This document shows, piece after piece, positions 11,017 through 23,033 of a stretch of 64,000 nucleotides of DNA. The notes under the pieces were generated by a model. The model was given only the letters and a program-made list of their open reading frames with translations, was not told where the DNA came from and made no database searches. This stretch comes from Bugula neritina (Eukaryota; Bryozoa; Gymnolaemata; Cheilostomatida; Bugulidae), in contig OZ037772.1 of NCBI GenBank assembly GCA_964035545.1, positions 957,001 through 1,021,000 on the forward strand, read 5' to 3'. The position numbers and the translations under genes were made by a program. The first letter of the stretch is position 1. Each line of letters begins with the position of its first letter.

Positions 11017-12928
11017 GTGCGCCCCCTATGATGATGAGTGCAATGATGTCCAACGGTAAAGGTGTACAAGCAGATGATGCAGGCGCCAACAATGAGCTCT
11101 ATAATATGTACCTCAGTGAGTAATAGTCATGATGTGCTTTGATGTTGCCTGCTTTGTAGCAGAAAGGCTCTTTTAAATAGTGTTTTGGAACTCAAATGAA
11201 AGACTCGTTTCAAATTGTGTGTATGTTTAATTTGCAGACAAACAATGTTATAATTAACTGCTAGAAACTATTGTAATAAAAATAAAGACAGCTGTTATAA
11301 TGTGTTTCTCCTCCTAGCATTGATGATTGACATTCTTGTTTGATGAGTCACCTATTTAGTTCGTTTCTCCAGTTGAATGTTTCTACATTCTGACATATTA
11401 TATATTGTTGGTTTCATTGCTGTTAGCTTACATCACTACTTCCACCTTATTTCTCTAGAAACAAAAGTAAGGGGCAGGTCCAAAGACAGCCCTGTTAGAG
11501 ACTGTAGAGAACTCTTCACTGAGAACCCAGAGTTTAAGAGTGGAACTTATTGGGTGAGAGAAGATGCTGATATGTTTCTATTTTCTCTGCTCAGAGGAAA
11601 TCTGTATCCAAGTCTGATGACTGAAATTCTGTGAACATGTTTTATATTCTACAATTACTACTCCTGAGGTGTCAATATCATGTCATGTGAAGTTTCCACA
11701 GATATTTAATGTTTAAGAATAAGAGTTTTCCCATGAGTTGCCTGTATTATATAATTCTGTATATTTAACAGCTGAACAGGTTTTAGAAGTTTTATGTGAT
11801 GTTTGTATTGTGTTAGTGTGAAATGGAGAAGTTGTATTCTCTATTGTTTGTTGTCAGGTGGATCCAGATGGTGGCTCCATAGCTAATGCTATCCAGGCTT
11901 ACTGTCGCAAGGAAATGAAGAGCACTTGTATCAATGTCAAGACCTCTGAGTTCGCCACCAAATCGTACGTCACCCAGCAGCTAGATAATCAGCCATTTGT
12001 TGCTTTAAACACATGGGAACAGCACTCGTAAGTGTTTATCTTGTATCAACCATGACTTTCTCAGTATTATTTTAGAATATCCAAAAGTTTTTTTGTTGAG
12101 AATTGTCGCTATAGTAACATATTGGTTTCCTGTATGGATGTTGATAAGTGTTGCTATAGTAACATGTTGGTTTCCTGTATGGATTGTAGTTTGAGTATCT
12201 GGCAGAGTTTTCCTAACTCAACTTTCTTCAAATTCACTCTGAGAGAGCAAACCCAGACTGACAGGCAATAGTCACTGCCAACAGTTTATCAAATAGTCAC
12301 TAGTTGCTAGTCACCAGATACTAGTCCTCTACTATGTTGCTAGTCACTTGATAATCTGAACAATCACAGGCCTTTTTAAAGCTGAGCAAGTTGTTGGTAT
12401 GACTATTCCATTTGCTGATTGTAGATGTATAAACTCAGTGGCAGTAGAAGACGCATATGGTAGGAAGAATAAGTCAGTCATTTTATATACAGCTGGTGAT
12501 AAAGAATACACAGCAACAGATAGCAGGTTCCAATATTCTGTGCTGCAGGATGATTGCAAGGTATGTAAATCTGACCTATATACTGCAAATCTGACCTATA
12601 AAGTGTAAATTTAATTTATATGGTGTAATTTCGATCTGCACTTGAACATGATTGCGATAGTTGCATCTTTTTTCTGTTAATATGCAATATAGCTTGCCTT
12701 TGAGTCTTTTTAATAACTACTTATGACTTCAACCCAAAAGCCACTTTTAGTGCTGTACGAGTTTAGAGTTTTGAGTTTGCCTTCTGCCATTTTGTAGTAT
12801 GCCAAACAGAGATTGACACCAAGACCGCCACCCACTTGCCTATTATTGACATTGCTCCTGGTGACATCGGGACCACCCACAAAGAGTTTGGGGTTCAGCT
12901 AGGGAGGGTGTTATGCCTCTCCCTGTGA
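11017..12928 (+). CDS. Collagen C-telopeptide and COLFI C-propeptide exons
   Basis: Exon 11017-11115 holds VQADDAG, which fits an A/DD cleavage site for BMP1/tolloid proteinases like that of vertebrate fibrillar procollagens. Exon 11459-11553 has RDCRELF and FKSGTYW, continued by VDPDGGSIANAIQAYC (11858-12027). Exon 12370-12560 has CRCINSVAV and RFQYSVLQDDC. The last exon, 12812-12928, has THLPIIDIAPGDIG and ends in RVLCLSL and a stop. These are hallmark blocks of the fibrillar collagen C-terminal domain, which trimerises chains in the ER. The region between WEQHS and FKAEQ lacks the usual QLTFLRLLS-like block, and the splice phase does not fit there, so part may be lost. A purely in-frame join exists from 12560 to 12812. 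Confidence 0.8.
12105..12186. repeat. Direct duplication of about 41 bp
   Basis: GCTATAGTAACATATTGGTT and the following TCCTGTATGGAT occur twice, about 41 bp apart, in a C-propeptide intron. Confidence 0.8.
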
Positions 12929-13248
12929 CTTTATATATTTAGAAACTGTTGTTAATTTAGTAATTCTGTTGGTGCATTTAACAGACGCTAGTTAGACATT
13001 CCAGCATAGCAATACATAAATAATGTAAATTTCATAACAAAATCACTCAGCCATACGCAACTATCTGATGCGCGTAGCTTGCACTACGTGAAACAATATT
13101 GTAGTCAATAAAATGAATATATAAGTTTATTATTATATCCGAAATTGTATCAGTACCAAATATAAATACTCTACTTTTCAAAATATTGAGTCCTTTTGAT
13201 TAATTTTTTAATCGTAGAAACTAAACATATATATATAATAAATATATA

Positions 13249-13309
<61 letters not shown>

Positions 13310-13500
13310 TTATCCTTATGCAGCCCAGAGAGAAACTCAGTCATCATGAACTTCAATGTAAATAATTTTAATATAAAATAATACATATTATGATATAATA
13401 TAATATTATATTACTCTTTCGGGATAATTATTCTATTTATACTAACACCTGTTTATTTGAAGTAATTTAATAAGTTTTACTTTAAATTTATTTCTCAAAC
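12929..13500. repeat. AT-rich 3' flank of the collagen gene with a TA dinucleotide run
   Basis: After the collagen stop codon the sequence is AT-rich, with a (TA)n run at about 13,228-13,306. No coding exon is seen. Confidence 0.8.
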
Positions 13501-13589
13501 CAGCATGTCAGTTAAATATAAAAGTACAATCACACATACAACATGTAGACATGTAGTGATATACATTATAATGCATATCATGTTGGTGA

Positions 13590-14810
13590 AACGTTATACA
13601 GTATATTATGCTATACAGTATATTATGCTATACAGTATAGTATGTTATACAGTATATACTATGTTATACAGTATACTATGTTATACAGTATACTATGTTA
13701 TACAGTATATTATGTTAAACAGTATATTGTGTTATACAGTATATTATGTCATACAGTATATGCTATGTTATACGGTATATTATGTTATACAGTATATTAT
13801 GTTATACAGTATACTATATTATACAGTATACTATGTTATACAGTATATTATGTTATACAGCATACTATGTTATACAGTATATTATGTTATACAGTATATT
13901 GTGTTATACAGTATATTATGTTATACAGCATATTATGTTATACAGTATACTATGTTATACAGTATATTATGTTATACAGTATATTGTGTTATACAGTATA
14001 TTGTGTTATACAGTATATTATGTTATACAGTATATTATGTTATACAGTATATTATGTCATACAGTATATTATGTTATGCAGTATATTATGTTATACAGTA
14101 TACTATGTTATACAGTATACTATGTTATACAGTATACTATGTTATACAGTATATTATGTTATGCAGTATATTATGTTATACAGTATATTATGTTATACAG
14201 TATACTATGTTATACAGTATATTATGTCATACAGTATATTATGTTATACAGTATATTATGTTATACAGTATACTATGTTATACAGTATACTATGTTATAC
14301 AGTATACTATGTTATACAGTATATTATGTCATACAGTATATTATGTTATACAGTATATTATGTTATACAGTATACTATGTTATACAGCATATGCTATGTT
14401 ATACAGTATATGCTATGTTATGCAGTATATTATGTTATACAGTATATTATGTTATACAGTATATTATGTTATACATTATATTATGTTATACAGTATACTA
14501 TGTTATACAGTATATGCTATGTTATACAGTATATGCTATGTTATGCAGTATATTATGTTATACAGTATATTATGTTATACAGTATATTATGTTATACAGT
14601 ATATTATGTTATACAGTATACTATGTTATACAGTATATTATGTTATACAGTATACTATGTTATACAGTATATTATGTCATACAGTATATTATGTTATAAA
14701 GTATACTATGTTATACAGTATATTATGTTATACAGTATACTATGTTATACAGTATATGCTATGTTATACAGTATACTATGTTTTACAGTATATTTTGTCA
14801 TACAGTATAC
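13590..14810. repeat. 17-bp tandem array (GTTATACAGTATATTAT), about 1.2 kb
   Basis: About 70 copies of a 17-bp unit GTTATACAGTATATTAT with variants (TACTAT, TGCTAT, ATGCAG). Some longer units occur that contain an extra AT. Higher-order blocks repeat, for example the 14,380-14,480 and 14,500-14,600 segments. Three overlapping plus-strand frames remain open for 300-440 codons, but all are products of the repeat. Confidence 0.95.
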
Positions 14811-14849
14811 AATCATTCACCACCATGTCAGTCAAATAATATAATATAA

Positions 14850-15640
14850 AGTATATTATGTAGCAACAGCTGGGCTGTGGTGAAACTCTACCAGTCTAAA
14901 TTCTGACATGCAGATATGCATATTTAATTAATTCAAACATTTTAAAAATGAACTTAAAATTCAAGAATTTAAAATATGAAACAAAATAATGTGTCCTATA
15001 AAAATAGCACAGCTTCTTAGAAGCAAGTATTTTACACTTGAACACGCAGAATTTGTACAGCTTATAATGATGACATTGTTGAATTGATACACACCTCTGA
15101 TTGGATGAGTTTTACATAATAAAACAATTGTTCATCACTTTTATTATTAGTCTAAGGTTGACAATAATTTACACTGTTATAGTTCTTGGTTGTAAACTGA
15201 TTAATTCATCATTAAGTACTTGTTTGCTGCTGCCTGGTTTATCACTGCTCATCATGATTTTAATAACAAGGAAATTATCTTCTCTTGTTGTCTCCAGGTG
15301 CTACTGTATTTGACAGGTTTCCCTGTTAATAAAGTAATTTTATACTGTTACTGATGACATCCACAAATACTTGTGTAGGGGAACAATTGACCTTTTTCTA
15401 CAACAGGAAAAGAATTGGTAAGACACGTACTAATAATATTACATACTTTATTTCATCAATTCACTTATCCTTAATCTAATTGATTAAAAGCTATTTGCAT
15501 GTAGGCTATTTTATAAATTGTTCTTAAAACTAATTTGGGTGTACCTATACAATACTAGGTTTATATGACTGTAGTATATTGCTGAGTGCACATGGGCAGT
15601 GCCAATAATTATAGTTACTGTAGACTTTGCTCTTAGTGAT
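14850..15640. other. Intergenic, no feature seen
   Basis: AT-rich sequence without a convincing exon, RNA gene or repeat. Confidence 0.5.
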
Positions 15641-15649
15641 CTGGTTGGA

Positions 15650-16048
15650 ATAATTTACAGTCCAGTTCTTCGTGATGGAAAATTTTTATCTGCGGAGCAA
15701 CTCTAACTGAAAAACTGTTATCTAAAGTTTGTTACTTAAAGTACTATATAAATATTATTAGCAGCTTGACATTTGTTATCATTAAGGAGTGTTTAATATA
15801 AATATAATACTTGAGATAAACATTCTCATGTGATATAAATAATGTAACCTGAAGTTATATCATATGACTTGACTATCTCTACTAGAGTTAGGGTGGGTCA
15901 CCTGACAGCCCACACATATCCATACGCTACAACACATACTGTAGGAACACTGGCACAGCTGAGGCTATAGGCTGGCTAATAAGTATATGGAGTAGTTGAC
16001 CCTGCAGTTAGATACTTTGTTATAGAGACTCTAACTTTCTAGTAGTAG
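15650..16048. repeat. Dispersed repeat family A, copy 1
   Basis: Nearly identical to 16,741-17,018 over about 270 bp and to 44,188-44,543 over about 350 bp. Shared words include GTTACTTAAAGTACTATA, TTGAGATAAACATTCTCATG and CTACTAGAGTTAGGGTGGGT. Copies 1 and 3 also share the right part (ACTGTAGGAACACTGGCACA). No coding capacity is recognised, so the repeat class is unknown. Confidence 0.85.
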
Positions 16049-16057
16049 AAATAAAAG

Positions 16058-16481
16058 CAAGAGTGTCCAACCTTTTCAGAGCGAGGGCCACTGCATGAAA
16101 GCAATTAATACTTCATGACGAAGGCCATATTGGACACGTTAGCTTGCTCTGATGGCCACAGCATCAGTATTTTTAAATTTACTTTATTCCAAATTCCTAT
16201 AAATCACTACACAATAAAGTTCCAATAGTTACTGTTTTATAGCATGTGTATAAGTAAGACATTAGAAAGATAGCTTCTCACTCTAATCCATGTATACATG
16301 TGAAATATTGTTTTAGTTTTTTGCCTTTGAGGGCCACATATAAATGTAGGCTGGGGGCCACTTAAATGTAGGCTGGGAGCCACATAAATGTGGGCTGGGG
16401 GCCACATAAATGTAGGCTGGGGGCCACATAAATGTAGGCTGGGGACCACATCCGGCCTGGGCCGCCTGTTGAAAAGCCCTG
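16058..16481. mobile_element. hAT-like MITE with internal 19-bp repeats (probable)
   Basis: The left end reads GAGTGTCCAACCTTTTCAGA and the right end, complemented, reads CAGGGCTTTTCAACAGGCGG. This pair of imperfect terminal inverted repeats resembles the CAGGGGTGTCC ends of hAT elements. The interior has five to six copies of CATAAATGTAGGCTGGGGGC at about 16,337-16,446. A second left end of the same family starts at 18,878. No clear target-site duplication is seen, so the class is probable only. Confidence 0.6.
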
Positions 16482-16740
16482 CTTTAAATAGTTGATATAT
16501 TAGTATGCCAGTGACCTAAAATTTAATGGTCACTCTAGTGTTATTTTACACTTAACACAATTCAAATATTGTATATGAGAAGAATGATGGCTGATCAGAT
16601 GTATAATAACATAGTTTATCAGTTCACTTGAAGTCTTAAATTATTTTTGTTGAAAGTTAGTTGCTTGCATTTTAAAACTTGTTAATAAAACTATTATAAC
16701 TATACAATATTAGGTTTATATGTGACTGCAATGGAATATT

Positions 16741-17018
16741 TACAATGAAATTTACAGTCCAGTTCTTCGTGATGGAAATTTTTTATCTGCAAAAGAGCTC
16801 TAACTGAAAAACTGTTATCTAAAGTTTGTTACTTAAAGTACTATACAAATATTATTAGCAGCTTGACATTTGTTATCATTAAGGGGTGTTTAACATAAAT
16901 ATAATACTTGAGATAAACATTCTCCTGTGATATAAATAATGTAACCTGAAGTTATATCATATGACTTGACTATCTCTACTAGAGTTAGGGTGGGTCACCT
17001 GACAGCCCACACATATCT
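16741..17018. repeat. Dispersed repeat family A, copy 2
   Basis: A shorter copy of the repeat at 15,650, lacking its right third. It starts near TTTACAGTCCAGTTCTTCGT and ends after GACAGCCCACACATAT. Confidence 0.85.
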
Positions 17019-17019
17019 A

Positions 17020-18870
17020 CACTGGTGTCAGGTGATAATGGTACAATTGGCAAAATAGGTAAAACTCAGTATATCTATTATCCTATACCACTATAGAAGT
17101 CGTAGAGAACTTCGGGTCAATCAGTGGTAATGGGATTTGTATTATATTATATAGATTTCGTCAACGACCCTCGCCTAACGAGGCGCAATTGAAATAAGTC
17201 ATTGATTGGCTGAAGGTACAACCAGTTCAACTTCATTGGTTAAGTAACGATCGTAACAACTATTACAAGTGGTGGATACAGTTAGGGTTGACATTAACAT
17301 GGCAATTTCTAGCAGTATTTTACATTCTAAATTAATTTTTTTATGCGAAAGGTTTTAGGAGCTAGGAGTTATGAGAAAAAATAATATAATGTAATAGTTT
17401 TGATTGAAAAGTTTTAACAAATGCAGGTCTAAATTTTTATTTAAATCCGCTCCTTTTAGACTTTGTTTCAAACAAAGGATATTAATTACTGTAGCTATTG
17501 GATAAGAATTTAGTCTTGTAAGTATTTTGAAAGCATAATTGTCTTCTCACTCAATTTCAGCTCATATTATAAATTTATCAATCTTCATTATAAAAACATA
17601 ATTGTCTTCTCATTAAATAATTGTCTATTACAATTTTATTGCCACCATAATATAATACCATCTTGTAAAATTTTAATATTTTTCAGCATTTTTTGCTAAG
17701 TATTATAAAATTTTATGCTGCGTTGTATAATATACATATGCATATAATGAGCTGCATGTAGTAGACGAAAAAAGATATCGCGTTTAGAAAATATGTAGAA
17801 ATTATTTGTAGAATATAAACAATGTGAAATAATTTAACAAACATATAACTTTACGAACCTCAGCATTTAAATTTAGTTTGCAGCAATAATAATTTTTTGC
17901 TTGTAAAAAGTTAAGTAGAAGAGACGAACAATTTTGTTTCTTGTTTTTAATGTTATATTTGTTAACATTGTAGATGTGCCTGTATTACACTATAAAGTTC
18001 TGATTCTTTTGGTTTAACATTGTATATAACATATTTTGCAGTATATACAAAATGAGCACATATATAAAACATATACTCATAGTAAAAGTATATAAAGTTC
18101 TAATTTTTTGCTTTGTTGATAAATATCTCCTAACTTAATGAAACACAACTTTGGTATAGTTTAAGTTACATTTTTTTTGCAAATTCATGCATACTATTTA
18201 AAATATATGCATACAACTTGGTGTTTCTGATTTGTACATGAACAATTTTATTGCTAAATGCTAAGTAATTATTTAAATTTCTCCACAACAAATTCGTCAG
18301 CATGTTTTACATACCATCTTTTAGCAAACACTTGCAACACTCCTATGCAATTACATATAACTGTAGCTATTGTAAGCTGTTCAGAAAATAACAACTATTA
18401 TGAGTGCTGCATTTTTACACACACTCACACGCACACACACATGAAGAAAAAGAAGCATATAGTTTACTGTCATGAGTTACTTGCAAAAATAAGTTGAAAT
18501 ATATGTTGAAGACTTCATACATTAATACAAATGGTATACTTGCCGACAGAGGAGCGACATAATGCAACATGCTTTTAGGAGTTGCATTACCACCATCTTT
18601 CTTAGTGTGATCAAAAATATGGCATTGAAAGAAGACAATCACTGTTTTGTGGTTTACATGTTTGTATTCCGTTTAAAACATAGTTGAAAAAAACATATAC
18701 ATATTTTCTAACTTGTGTGCGTGTGTGCGTGTGTGTGGTTTTAAATGGTGGTTTGGAAAAATTAACATTAATTTAACTCAAAGTCCAAACTCAAGCCACC
18801 AGCCCTTAAACCCCTCAACCTAAACCCGGCATTCTAAATCTCTAATCCCCCCCCAGGGGGCTTTGATTTA
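17020..18870. other. AT-rich intergenic region
   Basis: No gene is recognised. There is a short CA-rich run (18,415-18,442), a GT-rich run (18,715-18,738) and a CCCTAA/CCCCAA-like patch at 18,785-18,855. Confidence 0.5.
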
Positions 18871-18877
18871 TTTACAG

Positions 18878-18960
18878 CAGGGGTGTCCAACCTTTTCAGA
18901 CCGAGGGCCAGTCTGCAAGTTTTAGCTTGAGCTGGGGCCCACAACATTTTTTTTTGTTTT
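18878..18960. mobile_element. hAT-like element, left end only
   Basis: Begins CAGGGGTGTCCAACCTTTTC and continues AGACCGAGGGCCA, matching the left end of the element at 16,058. No matching right end is seen downstream, so it is truncated or its right end has diverged. Confidence 0.55.
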
Positions 18961-21243
18961 TAAAATAAATTTTCAAGATTCATTAAACATCCGCAGGCCA
19001 TATGTATTGTAATTATAAGCGAGGGCTAGGCTTTGCATGTTTATTAAAATCATAACGTATTTGAATAGATATATATTATTTATGTGTGTATGTGTGTATA
19101 ATATATGCATTTAATTAAAATAGGTAAACAAGAAACATTTCATTTTTATTACTTTAATAATCAATAATTATATATGCATTTATGTTTGTGCATAAAAAAA
19201 TTATACATATATATTCATACAAAGTATAATATATTCATGATTGTACATGCAAATTTAAACAAGATGCGCCAGTGATAAGAGTCTGTACTCATACCAGTAT
19301 AGTTATATTTTACAACCATCAGTGAAACACTTGTGAGTACACAGTGAGTACTGTTTGCCTTGAACAATTCTGTTAATATCTGGTTTCGTATTAGAACATA
19401 TATAACCCTTAGTTGCTGCACTAAGTGCTGACTAGTGAGTGAAGTGTAGTATTTATTTTGTGTATTTCATTTGACTGAAAATTGAAAGTTCAAACCTTCA
19501 AGCCATCTCTGTGCAGTGCAGCATCTAACAAGCATTCAAAGGTCAAAGGTCAAGGCGATTACAAATCCCAAATCATTTCAGTACATACTCGCACAAAATT
19601 CATTATAAAACAAAATTGTTTAGACATCTAACCTTAAAACAGTATGTAAATGAAAACTAACATACATAGTAATATTTCAGTACTGCATAAGTAAAGTGTG
19701 TCAGGGATTCTTCAACTACTTATCTTTCACAATACAGTCAATAAAAATGAGATCTCAGTTACACTTTCAAAAAAATCTTGTCTCTATATGGCCAGTCCTG
19801 ATTAAATGTCTTTGAAATACCTGTCTGCACAGGATAGTTACAGGTAACTTTTTAGCTGCAACTGCCCTGCAGAGGTTTGCATTGTAACTGTGTAAAAATT
19901 CAGTACCAGTAAAAACAATCTTATTTAATTGAAGGCTACTAGAATCAAAATTTAAAAACTATGGTGTGAATCTTATTTTTTCTCAGTGCAGCTTTTTTGG
20001 TATTTTTTCATTCTTTTGCAAAGTTATAGAAAAAACTGCACATTTTTGGCTAATTTTGCCTCAAAAATTGATTTTTGGGGTACCAGTAAAATATCTTAGC
20101 AGGAAAACATGATATCTGAATAAAAAAGCAATGACTTTTAGATTTTATATAAATTGTGGATTTATACACTAGAAATGGTATACTTCTTTTTAAGTAGTGA
20201 ACACTGTGCATCACTTCACACTTCAGTGATGAGCACATAATATAGGGGTCTACATTACTATAAGTCACAGGCTTGCTAGCTAACAGACTATCTGGCAGGA
20301 GGATACACTTGCATTTATAGATATAGTGATTGCAATTAAAGATTGAACACTTTTCCCACCATGATGAGTTATGCTATAATTACAGCTGTAAATACTTTTT
20401 CCAGACACTAATTTGATTCAAATAGCCACACACTTTAATTAGAAACAGGTGCTAATGCCGTTCTAAGTTTACTATGGAGCTTTTTAAAGATCATTTTATT
20501 TGTAGATCTTTTTAGATTGGATATAATGTGGTAAAATGCAGTAGTTTTATGGTCTTTTTATTGTTGACCTCAAATTTAGTTTGTTTGGTAGACTAAATTC
20601 TACATTTTGCATCTATATGTCTGCATGGTTATATGATTCCTTACTTTCTTCTGTCATATTATTATTATATTAGTATTGATGTAAACACTCTATGAATCAT
20701 GAAGGTCAAGAACCTTCAACATTGTGTGCATGCATTGTTATAGTTTCTTACAACTTTAGGTAAAATTGGCAGCGTCATCCCAGTTAGATGCTAATTATTA
20801 ATTAATTTCAGTGCAACATATATTTTATGCACAATTCGTTTGAATATTAATGAAATAAATCTATATTCAAATAAACTTGGATCAATTGTTTGCTATTTGA
20901 AACATAAATTTTTTTTGATCTGCATCAACTTATTAATTTTGAAATTCTCTACATCTTGTTGTTTTTTTTATAAATATTCATCAAAAATAATGTCTAATAA
21001 TAATGTAATACGGTTTTTTGCCTCACACAAATCCTTGAAAAGTAGGCTATTATTCCAAATAATTTATTAGCTAATATAGCTATAATTATAGCTATATTAT
21101 AGGCATATTAGCTATTTAGCAATCGATACGCCAGTTGATGTGCAGAGTCTAACTTTGGAAGCCTTTAGGTGAGAAGAATCCAAGTGGGAAATTTAGTCTA
21201 GCTTCAACCATAGGATAAGCCTCTTATATCTGCAATATAGGAT
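18961..21243. other. AT-rich intergenic region
   Basis: More than 2 kb with only short chance frames. No splice-bounded coding exon, RNA gene or clear repeat is seen. Confidence 0.5.
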
Positions 21244-21263
21244 GAAACCAAAATTGCCCATGC

Positions 21264-21355
21264 AGGTAAAAATGGAAGAGGTAAAAATGATAAAGGTAAA
21301 AATGGCACAGCTAAACATGACACAGGCAATAATGGCACAGGTAATAATGGTTTTG
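21264..21355 (+). repeat. 15-bp foldback-family repeat (GGTAAAAATGGCACA), solo arm
   Basis: About six degenerate copies of GGTAAAAATGGCACA. The same unit occurs at 23,325-23,420 and, complemented, at 23,535-23,575 and 43,985-44,155. It lies about 120 bp left of the proposed left end of the KDZ element. Confidence 0.75.
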
Positions 21356-21474
21356 TATATGTATTTTGTATTGTATATATTATATCAGTTATATACGATG
21401 CAGGTGGTTCTTATTACATGTGCCACTTTTACTGGAGCCATTTTTACAAATGAAAAAAAAAATGGATTGTAACC

Positions 21475-21680
21475 GAGAGCTTTTGTGGTGGCTCGTGGAG
21501 CTACTGTCATAACGAAGAAGGGGGAAATATTAATTCCCTTCCAAGTGCAGGACGGGGTCACTAAGTGTGTTAAGAAGATGATTCGAGACAGAAACCCGCC
21601 AATATGAATCATGAACTATAATTAGCAACAGTGACTTCCCGCGTAACAGTTATGATCAAGTAGACATGCAAACTTTAATC
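21475..21680 (+). repeat. Left terminal inverted repeat of the candidate KDZ element
   Basis: A perfect 22-bp block at 21,483-21,504 is followed inward by weaker matches to the complement of 38,205-38,343. Confidence 0.65.
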
Positions 21681-22301
21681 ACTGTGCTGGGTAGTTGTTA
21701 ATGTGTTTGAATAGATGTAGTTTTTAGATTGTGTATTGTTGTATAAATATATTGTAATCTGAACTACGCTTGCGAAGTTGATTTAGAATACGCGTTGTGA
21801 AATCACTTGATCGCACACTCAAACCCACAATACTGAAAAAGATAACACTTTGACCATCATGTGCTAAAACAAATTACGTTTTTCACTTTGTTCTTTGCAC
21901 TCGAAAACAGGTCCATCACTTAATTAAATTGGATGAGTAACTTATAGGCTTGCTAATGTTTACTGATATCGTGGTTCTGTGCTAATAAGAATTGTTATAA
22001 AACCAGGTGTAGCACAAGTAGAAATGCAGTAAATAAGAAAGTAGGCACGAATGGCAGATATATATGGACACTTGATACTTTCTTCCCATTTCTTCAAATT
22101 TTGTTGAAAAGTATTTTGTTTTGCTTTCAATTTAAAGTTGGCTTTTTTTTCTTGCATCCATTATGTTTGTTTGAAACATTTTTAAAGAGTTTAATTTGAT
22201 TTTGCTGACTTTACAACTTTTCCAAAATTATTGTTATAGTTAATTTTCTAGACCTGTAACAACTTTAATTGTTATAAGTTGTAGTGTTGTGTTAACCCAG
22301 T

Positions 22302-22374
22302 AGCCTCCGTGGTGTAATGGTAGCACACTTGCTTGCAAGCCTGAGGACCCGGGTTCGATTCCCAGTAGTGGCAA
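22302..22374 (+). pseudogene. tRNA-Ala-like pseudogene or SINE head
   Basis: The segment has intact A-box-like (TGGTGTAATGGTAGCAC) and B-box-like (GGGTTCGATTCCC) pol III promoter parts. The anticodon arm (CTTGC, TTGCAA, GCCTG) lacks one loop base and does not pair on its 3' side. The acceptor strands GCCTCCG and TAGTGGC pair only partly. The remains fit a UGC (Ala) tRNA. It is more likely a tRNA-derived pseudogene or SINE head than a working tRNA. It lies inside the candidate KDZ element, upstream of the chromodomain gene. Confidence 0.65.
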
Positions 22375-23033
22375 ATATTTCACATAAGTCTTGTTATTAT
22401 ATACCCGCAAACAATTTATTCTCTTTTTGTTTGTTATAGCTAATAGAAAGCTAAACCACTGCTGTATGCTTGAACCAATGAGATGGCTCAATGTTGCGTT
22501 AGGCTAAATTTGCCAGATCAGCAGCAACGGAATAGCTTATACGTAATTGATTAGAAACACTTGAAGCATTCAATACTGAGGTACTAAGAATTTATCAGGA
22601 AATTATTTAATTTTTTGAAGTATATTCTTTATTTTAAATATTTTGAATCAATCATAACTAGTCACGATATTTAAATAATTTATCATCAATTTATTATGTT
22701 TTTGTTTACCATATTACTATTAGTTATTAGTATGACCGCGCGTGAGGTTTTATAGAAATTAAAAATAACTCTTTATTTTGATACATCATGCATGGTTACA
22801 TTATGTAATAATATATTACTGTTGTATGTTTTTGTATGATTTTGCACATAATTACCAGTTTTAAAGCATCATGGTTCTTTTTATCTATTCATAATCAGTA
22901 TGATTATTCTTATATTATATAAGTATTATTTAGTTTTTCTATTCCAAATTATGCCAGTCTGTATTCCTGCAACCTTTATATAACGCTATGTTCATTGCAA
23001 ATTTATATTGTTTTAGATTTCACAGTAAAACGC

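Larger units (their letters stand above)
4696..12928 (+). pseudogene. Fibrillar-type collagen gene, probably inactivated
   Basis: Seen: about 17 exons with acceptor and donor borders. They are a Cys-rich exon (4696-4932), Gly-X-Y exons (5525-5698, 6185-6292, 6413-6619, 6746-6896, 8412-8509, 9122-9239, 9712-9841, 9930-10068, 10335-10460, 10598-about 10743, 10802-10874), a telopeptide exon (11017-11115) and C-propeptide exons (11459-11553, 11858-12027, 12370-12560, 12812-12928). The helix has two in-frame TGA codons (6217-6219, 6448-6450), frame changes in exons 6746 and 8412, and 13 positions where the obligatory Gly is lost. Exon 9930 ends in a GC rather than a GT donor. The 12027/12370 junction does not keep frame with the obvious sites. 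Known: fibrillar collagens need an uninterrupted helix and are secreted matrix proteins. Inferred: decayed paralogue. Assembly errors could explain the indels but hardly the many substitutions. The signal-peptide exon was not found. Confidence 0.7.

Noticed and set aside
13505-14844. Open frames of 317-444 codons
   Set aside because: They are translations of a 17-bp AT-rich array in all three frames, with no splice or start context.
22302-22374. A functional tRNA gene
   Set aside because: The anticodon stem does not pair, a loop base is missing and the acceptor stem is mostly mismatched.
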